Assembly (NCBI RefSeq): GCF_024623785.1
Contig: NZ_JANKBZ010000034.1
Coordinates: forward strand, 1-64,000
Origin: Archangium lipolyticum
GTDB lineage: Bacteria > Myxococcota > Myxococcia > Myxococcales > Myxococcaceae
Direction of reading: 5' to 3'
DNA: 64,000 nucleotides
Below, in pieces: positions 44,932 through 53,677 of the stretch. The translations under genes and the position numbers were made by a program. The first letter of the stretch is position 1; the number at the start of each line of letters is the position of its first letter. The notes beneath the pieces are model-generated. The model did no database searches and was not told the DNA's origin. It saw only the letters and a list, made by a program, of their open reading frames with translations.

Positions 44932-45327
44932 CTACTGCAGCTTCGGCTCGTACTCCGAGCTGTTGCCCACCCCCAGGTACGTGCACGCCCCGCTCGTGTT
45001 CCACTCGAAGTAGACGAACGAGTCGCCCGAGATGCCCTGCGCCGCATCCACGAGGGCCGCCACGCTCGACGCGCAGTACACGTAGGTGCCCGCCGTGGTC
45101 TTCGCGGCGCAGCTCATGTTCTTGCTGCCATCGGCGTAGGCGTGCGTGTCACACGAGATGAACTGGACCGGATCGTTGCTGTTCCGCGCCGCTCCGAGCG
45201 TGCCGTAGGCCTTCCGTCCCGTCTGATCGACGAAGACCGGATAGGAATACCAGCTCCCCGCCCACGCCACCGTCCCCGCCAACAGGCTCGCCACCGCACA
45301 CCCCAGCACCACGTTCTTCTTCGTCAT
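44932..45327 (-). CDS. Small secreted protein with conserved Cys
   Basis: A 131-residue protein with a clear signal peptide (MTKKNVVLGCAVASLLAGTVAWA). The mature part, about 108 residues, has four Cys (ISCDTH, MSCAAK, VYCASS, GACTYL), enough for two disulphides, and is rich in Tyr, Ser and Gly. I recognise no family. The ribosome site GGGAGA stands six bases before the ATG and can be sequestered by the structured leader at 45330-45441. It may be co-transcribed with the gene at 44344-44868. Confidence 0.7.
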   Translation of the reverse strand: MTKKNVVLGCAVASLLAGTVAWAGSWYSYPVFVDQTGRKAYGTLGAARNSNDPVQFISCDTHAYADGSKNMSCAAKTTAGTYVYCASSVAALVDAAQGISGDSFVYFEWNTSGACTYLGVGNSSEYEPKLQ

Positions 45328-45329
45328 GT

Positions 45330-45441
45330 CGTCTCCCTTTGGATTCTCAGAGCCGGTGAAAACCGGCGTCCCCGTGAGACGGGGAGCGGAAGAAATCCGC
45401 GCGCAGGGAGACGGCCTTCACGGAACGGCATTCAATCCAAA
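45330..45441 (-). ncRNA. Structured 5' leader with competing helices
   Basis: Read on the minus strand, CGTCTCCCT (45413-45405) is perfectly complementary over 9 bp to AGGGAGACG (45338-45330), which contains the ribosome site of the downstream gene. Between them stand three hairpins in a row at 45400-45386 (5 bp), 45385-45369 (7 bp) and 45367-45352 (6 bp), giving a four-way junction. A second helix, TTTGGATT (45441-45434) with AATCCAAA (45345-45338), crosses the first, so the two cannot form together as simple nested helices. The layout suggests a translational switch. It matches no riboswitch class I know. Confidence 0.45.
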
Positions 45442-45474
45442 CGGAGCGGGGCGGCTCACACCACGACTTCGCTC

Positions 45475-45501
45475 CCTGAGCCACGGGGCACTCCGCTCAG
45501 G
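45475..45501 (-). terminator. Hairpin at the ybeY stop
   Basis: CCTGAGC (45475-45481) and GCTCAGG (45495-45501) form a 7-bp stem with a 13-base loop that includes the ybeY stop codon. It lacks a T-run and is a weak terminator candidate for the phoH-pgpH-ybeY transcript. Confidence 0.3.
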
Positions 45502-46345
45502 TCATGAGCTTGCGGGCCCGAGGGGCCACCGCGTCGCCCACCATGCCGCTCTCGCCCAGCAGCCGCTCCTCGGCACGCGCCATCTTCTGCGCGTCCTTGG
45601 GGCGCTCGTGGTCGTACCCCAGCAGGTGCAGCAGCCCGTGCGCCAGGTAGCGCGCCACCTCGGACTCCAGCGTGCGCTCATACTCCTTCGCCTGCAGCTT
45701 CGCCGTGTCCAGCGAGATGACCACGTCCCCGAGCTGCCTCGGCCCCGGCGTTCCCTTGGGCAGGTCTCCCGCCGGGAAGCTCAGCACGTCCGTCGCCTTG
45801 TCCTTCTTGCGCCACGTGCGGTTGAGGCGGCGGATGGCGTGGTCGCCCACCAGCGAGATGGACAGCTCGCATCCCGTCAGCTCCAGCTTGCGCAGGAACG
45901 TCTCCGCCAGCTCCGTCACCAGCTTCGCGAAGCGCTTGCCCTGCGGGTGCGCCACCTGCAGCGTCACCCGGTTGGCCTCCTGCTCCTCGGGCTCCTCCTC
46001 GAAGTTCGCCAGTTCCACCCGGAAGGCCGGCGCGCAGACCGAGTAGTAGTCGCACGCCCCCTGCCCCTCGTTGCGGAACACCACCCGGTGGTCCCGGGGC
46101 ACCAGCCCCATCTCCCCTTCGGCGATCCGCTGGCCGCGTCCATCCACCACCAGCGTCAGCTCGCCCTTGAGGACGATGACCACCTCGTCGAACCGGGCGG
46201 TGCGCGCCGTCGCGGACCAACCCGGCGGCGCCAGCATGCGAGCCACCGACATGGACTCGGTGCCCGTCGTCGCCGCGCCCACGAACTCCTCGACGCGCTT
46301 CCCATCCTCGCGGGGAATGAGCTTCCCCTTGCGCAGCTTCACCAC
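45497..46345 (-). CDS. ybeY: Cupin-YbeY fusion (rRNA maturation RNase)
   Basis: A 282-residue protein. The C-terminal 155 residues are YbeY, the zinc RNase for 16S rRNA maturation, with the metal site H236-x3-H240-x5-H246 in LAHGLLHLLGYDH. The N-terminal 115 residues are a cupin-like beta-barrel (ARFDEVVIVLKGELTLVVDG, LVPRDHRVVFRN), joined by an acidic linker (EEEPEEQE). YbeY alone is about 150 residues. Start GTG 46345 has GGGAGG six bases upstream; the next GTG is immediately after. It follows pgpH by 24 bp, the conserved phoH-pgpH-ybeY order. Confidence 0.9.
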   Translation of the reverse strand: MVKLRKGKLIPREDGKRVEEFVGAATTGTESMSVARMLAPPGWSATARTARFDEVVIVLKGELTLVVDGRGQRIAEGEMGLVPRDHRVVFRNEGQGACDYYSVCAPAFRVELANFEEEPEEQEANRVTLQVAHPQGKRFAKLVTELAETFLRKLELTGCELSISLVGDHAIRRLNRTWRKKDKATDVLSFPAGDLPKGTPGPRQLGDVVISLDTAKLQAKEYERTLESEVARYLAHGLLHLLGYDHERPKDAQKMARAEERLLGESGMVGDAVAPRARKLMT

Positions 46346-46369
46346 GTTCGGCCTCCCACCGCCTCGAGC

Positions 46370-48874
46370 TCAGGTGCCCGCCGGGCGCGCCTTGCCGTCC
46401 TGCTTCGTCCCCGCCACCGTCAACGCCGCCCCCTTGGGGCCCGCCTGCAGCGCGCCCGCCGGGTACTCCGGACGCGCATGGTAGATGCCCTCCAGCGTGT
46501 GCAGGAAGGATTGCGCGATGAGGTTCAAGTCCCGCAGGGTCAGATCGCACTCGTCCAGCTGCCCCTCGGAGAAGATGAGGTTGATCATCTTCTGCACCTG
46601 CGAGTGCAGGCGGGGCGTGGTGGGCTCGGGCAGCGAGCGCGTCGAGGCCTCCACCGCGTCGGCGATCATCACCAGCGCCGCCTCGCGGAACTGCGGCTTG
46701 GGGCCCGGGTAGCGGTAGATGCTCTCGTCCAGGGGCGGCGCGCCTTCCTTGCCCTCCTGCTCCTTCATCGCCTTGTGGAAGAAGTAGCCCACCAGCCGCG
46801 TGCCGTGGTGCTGGGGAATGGCATCCGCCACCAGCTTGGGCAGCCGGTACTGGCGCGCCATCTCCAGGCCCTCGGTGACGTGGCGCTTGATGATGACCGC
46901 GCTCATCGCCGGGGCGAGGCTGTCGTGCTTGTTGTCGCCCTTCTGGTTCTCACCGAAGTAGAGCGGATTCCGGCCCTTGCCGATGTCGTGGTAGTACGCG
47001 CACGAGCGCGCCAGCAGCGGGTTGGCGCCAATGGCCTCCGCCGCGTTCTCCACCAGCGTCCCGATGATGATGGAGTGGTGGTAGGTGCCCGGCGCCTGGA
47101 CGATGAGCTCCTTGAGGGCCGGGTGGTTCAGGTTGGCCAGCTCCAGCAGCTTCAGGTCCGACGCGTAGCCGAACACGGACTCGATGAGCGGGGTGAGCGC
47201 CAGCACCACCACCGGCACCGCCAGCGACGTGCCCGCGAAGGCGAACACCGCGGTCAGGGCCGTGTCGCTGTTGAGCCCCTTGCCCTCGGCCATGAAGAGG
47301 CAGAACACCGCCAGCAGGTTGACGGCGCCCGTGGACAGGCCCGCCTTGAAGATGCCCACCCTGTCCTTGGCCTTGGTGATGCGGTCGGCCGCCACCAGCG
47401 CGCCCACCAGGGCGTAGATGCCGAAGGACAGCGAGTTGCCCAGCATCACCCCGGCCAGGCACGCCATCACCAGCGCGAAGAAGAGCGCCAGCTCCTCGGA
47501 CAGGACGAAGCGCACCAGCATGGCCCCGGCCGCCACCGGGAAGGCGTAATAGAAGGCCTCCAGCGGCAGCGCCGTGTACCGGTCCTGCACGGCGTCCGCG
47601 ATGGACACCCAGATCTGCAACAGGCCCAGCATCGTCACCAGCAGCAGGCCCAGCAGCAGCCCATCCTTGCGCGTGGGACGGAAGCGCCGGAAGGCCGCCC
47701 GGCAGAAGAGGTACGTGGCCGAGATGAGCAGCGCCACCAGTCCCGTGCCACCCACCTGAAGCTGCAACAGGTCCAACCGGTCCGTCTGCGAGCGCATGCC
47801 CCGGATGGTCACCAGGTGCGTCTCGTTGACCAGCTCTCCGTCGCCGATGACCCGCTGGCCCTTCTTGATGGAGATGACGGCGTCCTTCACCGCCATGGCC
47901 GCCTGGCGCCGCCGCGCGTCCGTCTCCGCCAGGTTGATGGTGAGGTTGGGCCGCACCAGCCGCTTGGCCAGCCGCAGCACCGCCCGGCGCTGCACGCCCG
48001 GCGAGTCCGGCAGCAGGTTGCCCGGAATCGAGGCGAACCGGTCCAGCTCCATGTACGCCTCGCGCACATCCACCACCGTGGGCGCCGTCCCCGGCAGCGT
48101 CTGCTCGCCGTTGTGCCGCAGATCCCTCACGGTGATGCCCTGGGGGCCCTCGCGCGACAGCTCCTCGCGCGAGTTGGCGATGAACACCGCCGTGGGCTCG
48201 GAGAAGCCGTACGCCCGCTCCACCAGGGCCAGCGTGGCCGCCTCCACCGACTCGGAGAAGCGCGCCGCGTGCAGGGCCTGGAAGTCCTCCGGCTCGAGCA
48301 CCGCGTCCTTCCGCCCGAACAGGAGCACCTGGAAGTCCTCCCGCAGCGTGTCCAGCTCGCGGCGCTGGCGCTCACGCTCCTCCGCGGCCGAGGCCGGCTT
48401 GCGCACCTGGGGCTTCTGCCCCTCCACCGGCTGGGCCGCCACGGCCTCGTCGGTGGGCTCCTTCGCCACCAGGCGCTGGCGCATCTCCGCGAAGGCCCCG
48501 CTCACCGAGGCGCGCACCTCCGACACCACGCCCGGGCTCAGGTCGTACACCGGCCGCACCGCGCCGCGCGCCTCCTGGCGCCGCTGCTCGGTCATCGCCT
48601 GGTGGATGATTTCGTAGTCGCGCCCGGCCTTGAAGCCCGCCGGGGAGCTCGCCCGGAAGGGCTTGCCCAGATGCTCCTCGGTCAGGGCGGGGATCTGCTG
48701 GCTGTAGAGGCCGGGGGAGATGACGAAACCGGACGCCACCGACACCGCCAGCAACAACAGCACGCTCGTCAGACGCCGACCCCACCGGGGACCAAGCCGG
48801 AAGCGCTGTGCGAGTGCGTCCAGCGGACTGGGTCCGGGGGGCGACGATTCCGGTTCGGCCATGGGGGTGCTCAA
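46370..48874 (-). CDS. pgpH: PgpH-type HD-domain phosphodiesterase, 7TM
   Basis: An 834-residue membrane protein. After one N-terminal helix (about 35-52) comes a large extracytoplasmic 7TMR-HDED-like domain (about 60-370), seven helices (about 375-590) and a cytoplasmic HD domain. HD residues are visible in PGTYHHS and CAYYHDIGKG, with later KRHVTEG and PQHHGT. PgpH in Gram-positives degrades cyclic di-AMP; activity in myxobacteria is inferred. ATG 48862 is an alternative start. It lies between phoH and ybeY. Confidence 0.9.
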   Translation of the reverse strand: MSTPMAEPESSPPGPSPLDALAQRFRLGPRWGRRLTSVLLLLAVSVASGFVISPGLYSQQIPALTEEHLGKPFRASSPAGFKAGRDYEIIHQAMTEQRRQEARGAVRPVYDLSPGVVSEVRASVSGAFAEMRQRLVAKEPTDEAVAAQPVEGQKPQVRKPASAAEERERQRRELDTLREDFQVLLFGRKDAVLEPEDFQALHAARFSESVEAATLALVERAYGFSEPTAVFIANSREELSREGPQGITVRDLRHNGEQTLPGTAPTVVDVREAYMELDRFASIPGNLLPDSPGVQRRAVLRLAKRLVRPNLTINLAETDARRRQAAMAVKDAVISIKKGQRVIGDGELVNETHLVTIRGMRSQTDRLDLLQLQVGGTGLVALLISATYLFCRAAFRRFRPTRKDGLLLGLLLVTMLGLLQIWVSIADAVQDRYTALPLEAFYYAFPVAAGAMLVRFVLSEELALFFALVMACLAGVMLGNSLSFGIYALVGALVAADRITKAKDRVGIFKAGLSTGAVNLLAVFCLFMAEGKGLNSDTALTAVFAFAGTSLAVPVVVLALTPLIESVFGYASDLKLLELANLNHPALKELIVQAPGTYHHSIIIGTLVENAAEAIGANPLLARSCAYYHDIGKGRNPLYFGENQKGDNKHDSLAPAMSAVIIKRHVTEGLEMARQYRLPKLVADAIPQHHGTRLVGYFFHKAMKEQEGKEGAPPLDESIYRYPGPKPQFREAALVMIADAVEASTRSLPEPTTPRLHSQVQKMINLIFSEGQLDECDLTLRDLNLIAQSFLHTLEGIYHARPEYPAGALQAGPKGAALTVAGTKQDGKARPAGT

Positions 48875-48970
48875 CCTATGGGAGGGGTGGCGGGTTCTTC
48901 AAGCAAAGCGGGCGGCGGGAGTGCCTGTCCGCCGCCCCTGCCCGCTCGCCCGTTCATCGACCCTGTGAAA

Positions 48971-50113
48971 TCAAGGGTTTGGCGTGTCGGATTCCGTCGT
49001 CTCAGCCGGGGCGGGAGCCGCTCCGGGAGCCGTGGCCCCCTCCGCTTCCTTGGCGAGCGCCTTGGCGGCCTGCTGCGCCGCGTCGAAGCGATCGTAGGCG
49101 CGGATCACCTCCTGGACCAGCGGGTGACGGACCACGTCCACCTCGGTGAACTCGGAGATGTTGATGCCCTCGATGTTCCTCAGGATGGAGCGCGCGTGGT
49201 GCAGGCCGCTCGTCTTGCCCGTGGGCAGGTCCACCTGCGTCACGTCGCCGGTGATGACCGCCTTGCTGTTGTAGCCCAGACGGGTGAGGAACATCTTCAT
49301 CTGCTCGACGGTGGTGTTCTGCGCCTCGTCGAGGATGACGAAGGAGTCGTTGAGCGTGCGGCCGCGCATGAAGGCCAGCGGGGCCACCTCCACCACACCC
49401 TGCTCGATGAGCTGGATGGCGCGCTCGACGGCCATCATGTCGTGGAGGGCGTCGTAGAGCGGGCGCAGGTAGGGGTTGACCTTCTCGGCCAGGTCACCCG
49501 GGAGGAAGCCCAGCTTCTCGCCGGCCTCCACCGCGGGACGCGCCAGGACGATGCGCTTGACCTTGCGCTCCTGGAGGAAGGACACCGCCATGGCCATGGC
49601 CAGGTACGTCTTGCCGGTACCCGCCGGGCCGATGCCGAAGACGATGTCGTGGGCGCGGATGGCGTCCACGTAGCGCTTCTGCGCGATGCTCTTGGGGGAG
49701 ATCTGCTTGTTGCCCGAGCTCTTGAGCACGGGGCCGAGCATGACCTCCTGGAGGCTCTCCGCGCCGCCGCGGCCCAGGACCTTGATGGCCTGCTCCACGT
49801 CCTCCCGGTACACGGGACGGCCGGCGCGGATGATGCCCTCGAGGTTCTCCACCAGGCGCACCGTGAACGCGACGGCGTCAGCCGGTCCGGACAGGTGGAG
49901 CTCGGTGCCCCGTTGTCCGATCCGGACGCCGAGGCGCCTCTCCATGAGCTTCAGGTTCTCGTTCTGGTTGCCGCACAGCGCCAGGGTCGTCGCGTTGTCA
50001 CGAACATCCACCTTGGCGGAGGTGGGGCTGCCTGCCGGGGCCTCTACAGTGGCGGGGTTTCGCAATTCGTCCAATCCCTCGGGGCGGGTTTCCGGTCCCA
50101 AAATCGACCTCAC
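48971..50113 (-). CDS. PhoH-like ATPase
   Basis: A 380-residue protein of the PhoH/YbeZ family. An N-terminal KH-like region (about 50-100) is followed by the P-loop ATPase core with [27 protein letters not shown], and the Walker [12 protein letters not shown], then [11 protein letters not shown]. YbeZ interacts with YbeY in ribosome or RNA maintenance. The C-terminus is an Ala/Pro/Thr-rich tail. Start is GTG 50113, with a distant ribosome site. It heads phoH-pgpH-ybeY. Confidence 0.93.
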   Translation of the reverse strand: MRSILGPETRPEGLDELRNPATVEAPAGSPTSAKVDVRDNATTLALCGNQNENLKLMERRLGVRIGQRGTELHLSGPADAVAFTVRLVENLEGIIRAGRPVYREDVEQAIKVLGRGGAESLQEVMLGPVLKSSGNKQISPKSIAQKRYVDAIRAHDIVFGIGPAGTGKTYLAMAMAVSFLQERKVKRIVLARPAVEAGEKLGFLPGDLAEKVNPYLRPLYDALHDMMAVERAIQLIEQGVVEVAPLAFMRGRTLNDSFVILDEAQNTTVEQMKMFLTRLGYNSKAVITGDVTQVDLPTGKTSGLHHARSILRNIEGINISEFTEVDVVRHPLVQEVIRAYDRFDAAQQAAKALAKEAEGATAPGAAPAPAETTESDTPNP

Positions 50114-50167
50114 ACTTCAAGCTAACGTCCTCCCGCTGCCAGCGAAAGGCGGAAGCAAGCGTGCCGC

Positions 50168-51349
50168 CTAGCGCAGGGGAGGTAGGAGGATGAACTGCCG
50201 ATCTGACGTGCGGCGATAATAGTAATCGTCCCGCCAGGGATAGCGCAGATCCTCCCGCTGTAGGAGTCCCACCTCCACCAGCGCATCCAAACGCTCTGGA
50301 AGGTTCCCCTTTTCAAGACGGAACACCTCCAGGGCGGACTCGATTCGGGCCTGTTGTGCCCGGGCCAGCAGCCGCTGGGCAGCCGGGTCCGCGTACGAGG
50401 AGGCGGACTCGTCACCCAGGTCCCAGGTGTCCGGCTTGAGCCGGGAGCCGACGAAGCCGAGCGCGGCCAGCACCACCATGGTGACGACACCCCGGGCCAC
50501 CATGCCGCCCACCCGGACGAGCATGCCAGCGCCGCCCCCGGAGGCGGCCCGGCCCGTGGGCTGGATGGCGCGGATGTAGTCGAGGTTGAGCAGGTTGACG
50601 AGCGCCTTGCAGGTCTCGAACTCGCCCAACCCGCTGAGGTCCACCAGCTTGCGCACGTCACGGCCGGAGGCGATGAGGCCGTAGACGCGGCGCTCGGAGC
50701 TGCCGATGGACTTGAACTCACCCTTGTTCTCGTCCTTCTTCTCCTCGGAGAAGGCATCGTCGAAGGCGGCGTCGAAGTCGTCCTCCTTCTCCTTGGCCTT
50801 GGAGGCGGGCAGCTCCTTGACCTTCTCGAAGGTCATCGCCTCGTTGGAGATCTTCTTCCGGACGTGGGGCCACTCGTCCACCATCCGGAAGCCTTCCATC
50901 AGCACGCTCTCGGCGCGCAGCGGCGTGATGGAGTCCCCGTCGGCCTGCACATCCTCCTGCTTGAACTCGTAGGTGCCCGCCTTCCAGGAGAAGAGCCCGT
51001 AGAGGGTCTCCGTCACCTGGAGCTGCATCATCTGCTTGAGCTTCTCGGCGGTGATGAAGCCGCTGGAGATGAGCACGTCCCCCAGCCGCTTGAGGGTGCG
51101 CTTCTGCACGTCCAGCGCGCTCTCGAGCTGCTGCTCGGAGATGAGCTCGGCGCGCACCAGCATGTTGCCGATGAGATCCTTCCTCTTCCGCGTGACGCTC
51201 TCGGCGCGGACGATGTTGCCGTCCCGGAAGAAGACCTGGACTTCCTGCTCCTTGCTCTTGAGGTAGAGGACACCGGTCTTCTGCTGCTGCCCGATGAGCT
51301 GCAGGATGTCCGCGATACCAAAGTCCTTGAGCGTTCCCGAGAGGGCCAT
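50168..51349 (-). CDS. DUF4388 (PATAN) protein with membrane anchor and pseudopilin-like tail
   Basis: A 393-residue protein. The N-terminal DUF4388/PATAN domain is unmistakable (MALSGTLKDFGIADILQLIGQQQKTGVLYL). A helical region and an acidic stretch (about 190-215) lead to a membrane helix near 290 (MVARGVVTMVVLAALGFVGS). The C-terminus (ARIESALEVFRLEKGNLPERLDALVEVGLLQREDLRYPW) resembles the globular part of type II secretion pseudopilins. DUF4388 proteins in myxobacteria are signalling or motility adaptors; the role here is unknown. It follows the TPR gene by 12 bp. Confidence 0.85.
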   Translation of the reverse strand: MALSGTLKDFGIADILQLIGQQQKTGVLYLKSKEQEVQVFFRDGNIVRAESVTRKRKDLIGNMLVRAELISEQQLESALDVQKRTLKRLGDVLISSGFITAEKLKQMMQLQVTETLYGLFSWKAGTYEFKQEDVQADGDSITPLRAESVLMEGFRMVDEWPHVRKKISNEAMTFEKVKELPASKAKEKEDDFDAAFDDAFSEEKKDENKGEFKSIGSSERRVYGLIASGRDVRKLVDLSGLGEFETCKALVNLLNLDYIRAIQPTGRAASGGGAGMLVRVGGMVARGVVTMVVLAALGFVGSRLKPDTWDLGDESASSYADPAAQRLLARAQQARIESALEVFRLEKGNLPERLDALVEVGLLQREDLRYPWRDDYYYRRTSDRQFILLPPLR

Positions 51350-51361
51350 CGTCGTTCCGAC

Positions 51362-53569
51362 CTACTCGTTCTGGCGGCGGTACAGGCCGCGCAACGTCAA
51401 AAGGTGGAGGGGAATGAGGAAGAGCAGCAGCGGGGCCAGCTTGAGGTACATGGGCACCTCGCCGTAGGGCGAGCGCAGCACCCCGGAGCGCAGCAGCACG
51501 CCCGACACCGCCAGGAGGAAGAAGAAGGCGTAGATGGCGCCGCGCACCGCCAGCCCCTGGAAGAGGTGGCCCGCGCCGGACACCAGCGAGCCGAAGGCGA
51601 ACGACACGCCGCTCTCCAACCTGCGGTTGCGCTCGATTTCGATCTGCTTGCGGGCCCGGACGCGCGCCTCCACCGCGCCCTTGCGCGAGAAGACGTTGAC
51701 GCACTGGGCGCACATCTTGGCGGCCACGCCCAGCTCCTTGTCGCACCGCCGGCACACCGGACGGCCGCACTTCTCGCACTCGTGCGAGGCCTTCATCGAC
51801 CGGGTCGCGAAGCCGAACCCGAAGACGAGCAGCGCGCCCAGCACCGGCAGGCCCCAGGCGGCCATCCCCGAGCCGCCTCCGAGCAGCCGGCGCGACAGCT
51901 GCGCCTCCACCCTGTCTCCCGCCACCGCGTCCTCCGTCGCCGGCAGGTCCGCCTCGGCGAGCGCCGGGCCGAGCAGCACGCGGTTCATCAGCAGGCGATC
52001 CTCCGGCGGGCGCTGCCACATCAGCAGGGAGGGATCCAGGCGCTGCGCGGCGCCCAGGGCATCGCGCGCCTTCTGGTTCTCGGAGCCGATCTCGGAGTCC
52101 GGCGCCACCGCGGCGCGACGGCGGTACACCTCCGCCAGGTTGAAGGCGGGAGCGGCCAGGGACGGGTCCGCCCCGGAGGCCGCGGCGTAGAGCCGCGCCG
52201 CCCCGTCCTGATCGCCCGTGGCCAGCATCGCGTTGGCCAGGTTGGTCATCAACACCGCGTGATCGGGCTTGAGGACCGCCGCGGCCTTGTAGTGGGCGAT
52301 GGCCTCTTCCATCTGCCCGCGGCGGGCCTCGAAGTGCCCGAGCGCGAACAGCTCCGCGAAGCCGGCCTGCTTCTTCTCGTGGCGCACGCGCACCCGGTCC
52401 GCCACCTGCTCCGCCGCGAGCCCACCGCGCTCGAGCACGTAGACGTCCTCGGCCACCGTCCCGGCGAAGGAGGCGGACCGGGCGATCTGCCCGGCGGCGA
52501 ACGGCACCATCGCGGCCAGCACCAGCAGCACCACCGCCACCGCCCGCTCCACCACCGTGAGGTACAGGGACACCGACGCCAGCAGCAGGAGCAGCACGGG
52601 CACCAGGCCCCACCGCAGCGCCAGCGGCGTGCCGATCACCAGCAGCACCGCGAGGGCCGCCGACTGCCACCTCGCCGCCGCCCGGGGAAGCAGGTGGTGG
52701 AAGTCGTGGAGGAAGTAGCGCACCCGCCGCAGGAAGAGCACGCCCACCACCACCGCCGCCGTGGCCAGCACCGCCACCAGGAACACCGCCCCCAGGTCCG
52801 CCAGCGCCGGACGCCGGTAGCGCGGGTCCTTCAGCATCACCTCGAGCGCGGCCTTGATTTCACGCGAGTACGCCCCCACGTCGCCCGGGGAGCGGCGGGC
52901 ATAGGCCTCGGCGAGCGCGAGCCGCGCATAGGGAAGGTTCGGCGAGAGCGCCACCGCGTGCTCCACCAGTTGCAGCGCGCCGGCCGTATCGTTGGCCTTT
53001 CGCCGCCCCTCGGCCGCCCGGATGAAGCCGATGCTGAGGGCCTCCATGTCCAGGGCCCCCACGTCGTCCTTCAGGGACACCAGCTCCTGCTGGGCCTTCC
53101 GGGCCGCCTCCATGTCCAGCGCGGCCACCGCCTTCTGCCACCGGTCCCACACGGCCTGCAGATCCGCATCGGTGACGCGCGGGGTGAGGATGGGCGGAGG
53201 CGGAGGACGGACCACCGGCGCCGGAGCGGGCGGAGGCGTCGCGGGGACCACGGGGGTCTCCGTCATCTCCAAGGGCTGCTCGGCCTCACTCTCCTCGTCC
53301 GAGCCCTTCTTGTTCTTGCCCTTCTTGCCACGGCCCTGACGCGTGGAGCCCTCGTCCGACTCCTCGGAGGAGTCGTCGATCTCCGTCTGATCGGGCTCGA
53401 CCGTCATCTCCTCCGGCTCCAACAGCGAAGGATCCTGATACGACGGTTTCTGCACCGCGGGAGCCTGACGCTGTGACTTCTTCTGCGCATGCGCGGGACG
53501 TGCCGGCAGCAACAGCGCGAGGCACGTCATCATCAATGACAGCAAGCGCAACAGGGGGAGGCGCGACAT
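51362..53569 (-). CDS. TPR membrane protein with zinc ribbon
   Basis: A 735-residue protein. A signal peptide ends ...ARPAHAQ, then a Pro/Glu/Lys-rich low-complexity region (about 30-125). TPR-like repeats occur near 140-230 and again near 425-500 (HFEARRGQMEEAIAHYKAAAVLKPD). Several membrane helices lie near 260-370, 565-585 and 655-730. A zinc ribbon CEKCGRPVCRRCDKELG...CAQC stands at about 595-620. Function unknown; it looks like an envelope assembly or tethering factor. It is first of a pair with the DUF4388 gene. Confidence 0.75.
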   Translation of the reverse strand: MSRLPLLRLLSLMMTCLALLLPARPAHAQKKSQRQAPAVQKPSYQDPSLLEPEEMTVEPDQTEIDDSSEESDEGSTRQGRGKKGKNKKGSDEESEAEQPLEMTETPVVPATPPPAPAPVVRPPPPPILTPRVTDADLQAVWDRWQKAVAALDMEAARKAQQELVSLKDDVGALDMEALSIGFIRAAEGRRKANDTAGALQLVEHAVALSPNLPYARLALAEAYARRSPGDVGAYSREIKAALEVMLKDPRYRRPALADLGAVFLVAVLATAAVVVGVLFLRRVRYFLHDFHHLLPRAAARWQSAALAVLLVIGTPLALRWGLVPVLLLLLASVSLYLTVVERAVAVVLLVLAAMVPFAAGQIARSASFAGTVAEDVYVLERGGLAAEQVADRVRVRHEKKQAGFAELFALGHFEARRGQMEEAIAHYKAAAVLKPDHAVLMTNLANAMLATGDQDGAARLYAAASGADPSLAAPAFNLAEVYRRRAAVAPDSEIGSENQKARDALGAAQRLDPSLLMWQRPPEDRLLMNRVLLGPALAEADLPATEDAVAGDRVEAQLSRRLLGGGSGMAAWGLPVLGALLVFGFGFATRSMKASHECEKCGRPVCRRCDKELGVAAKMCAQCVNVFSRKGAVEARVRARKQIEIERNRRLESGVSFAFGSLVSGAGHLFQGLAVRGAIYAFFFLLAVSGVLLRSGVLRSPYGEVPMYLKLAPLLLFLIPLHLLTLRGLYRRQNE

Positions 53570-53677
53570 TCAGGCCGGGATGATAGGCGACGGGGCCGCT
53601 CACAGGAAGTTGTCCCGCCTCGCGGGCGGTTCCCCGCATGCTACAGGAGCCCGCTTGCTCGGAGAGGAGAGGAAAAC

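Noticed and set aside
45326-50125. A very long open frame (about 1,600 codons) on the plus strand
   Set aside because: It lies antisense to ybeY, pgpH and phoH, which have clear family motifs. In GC-rich DNA the reverse frame is often open. Its translation is Arg/His/Leu/Pro-rich with no motif.
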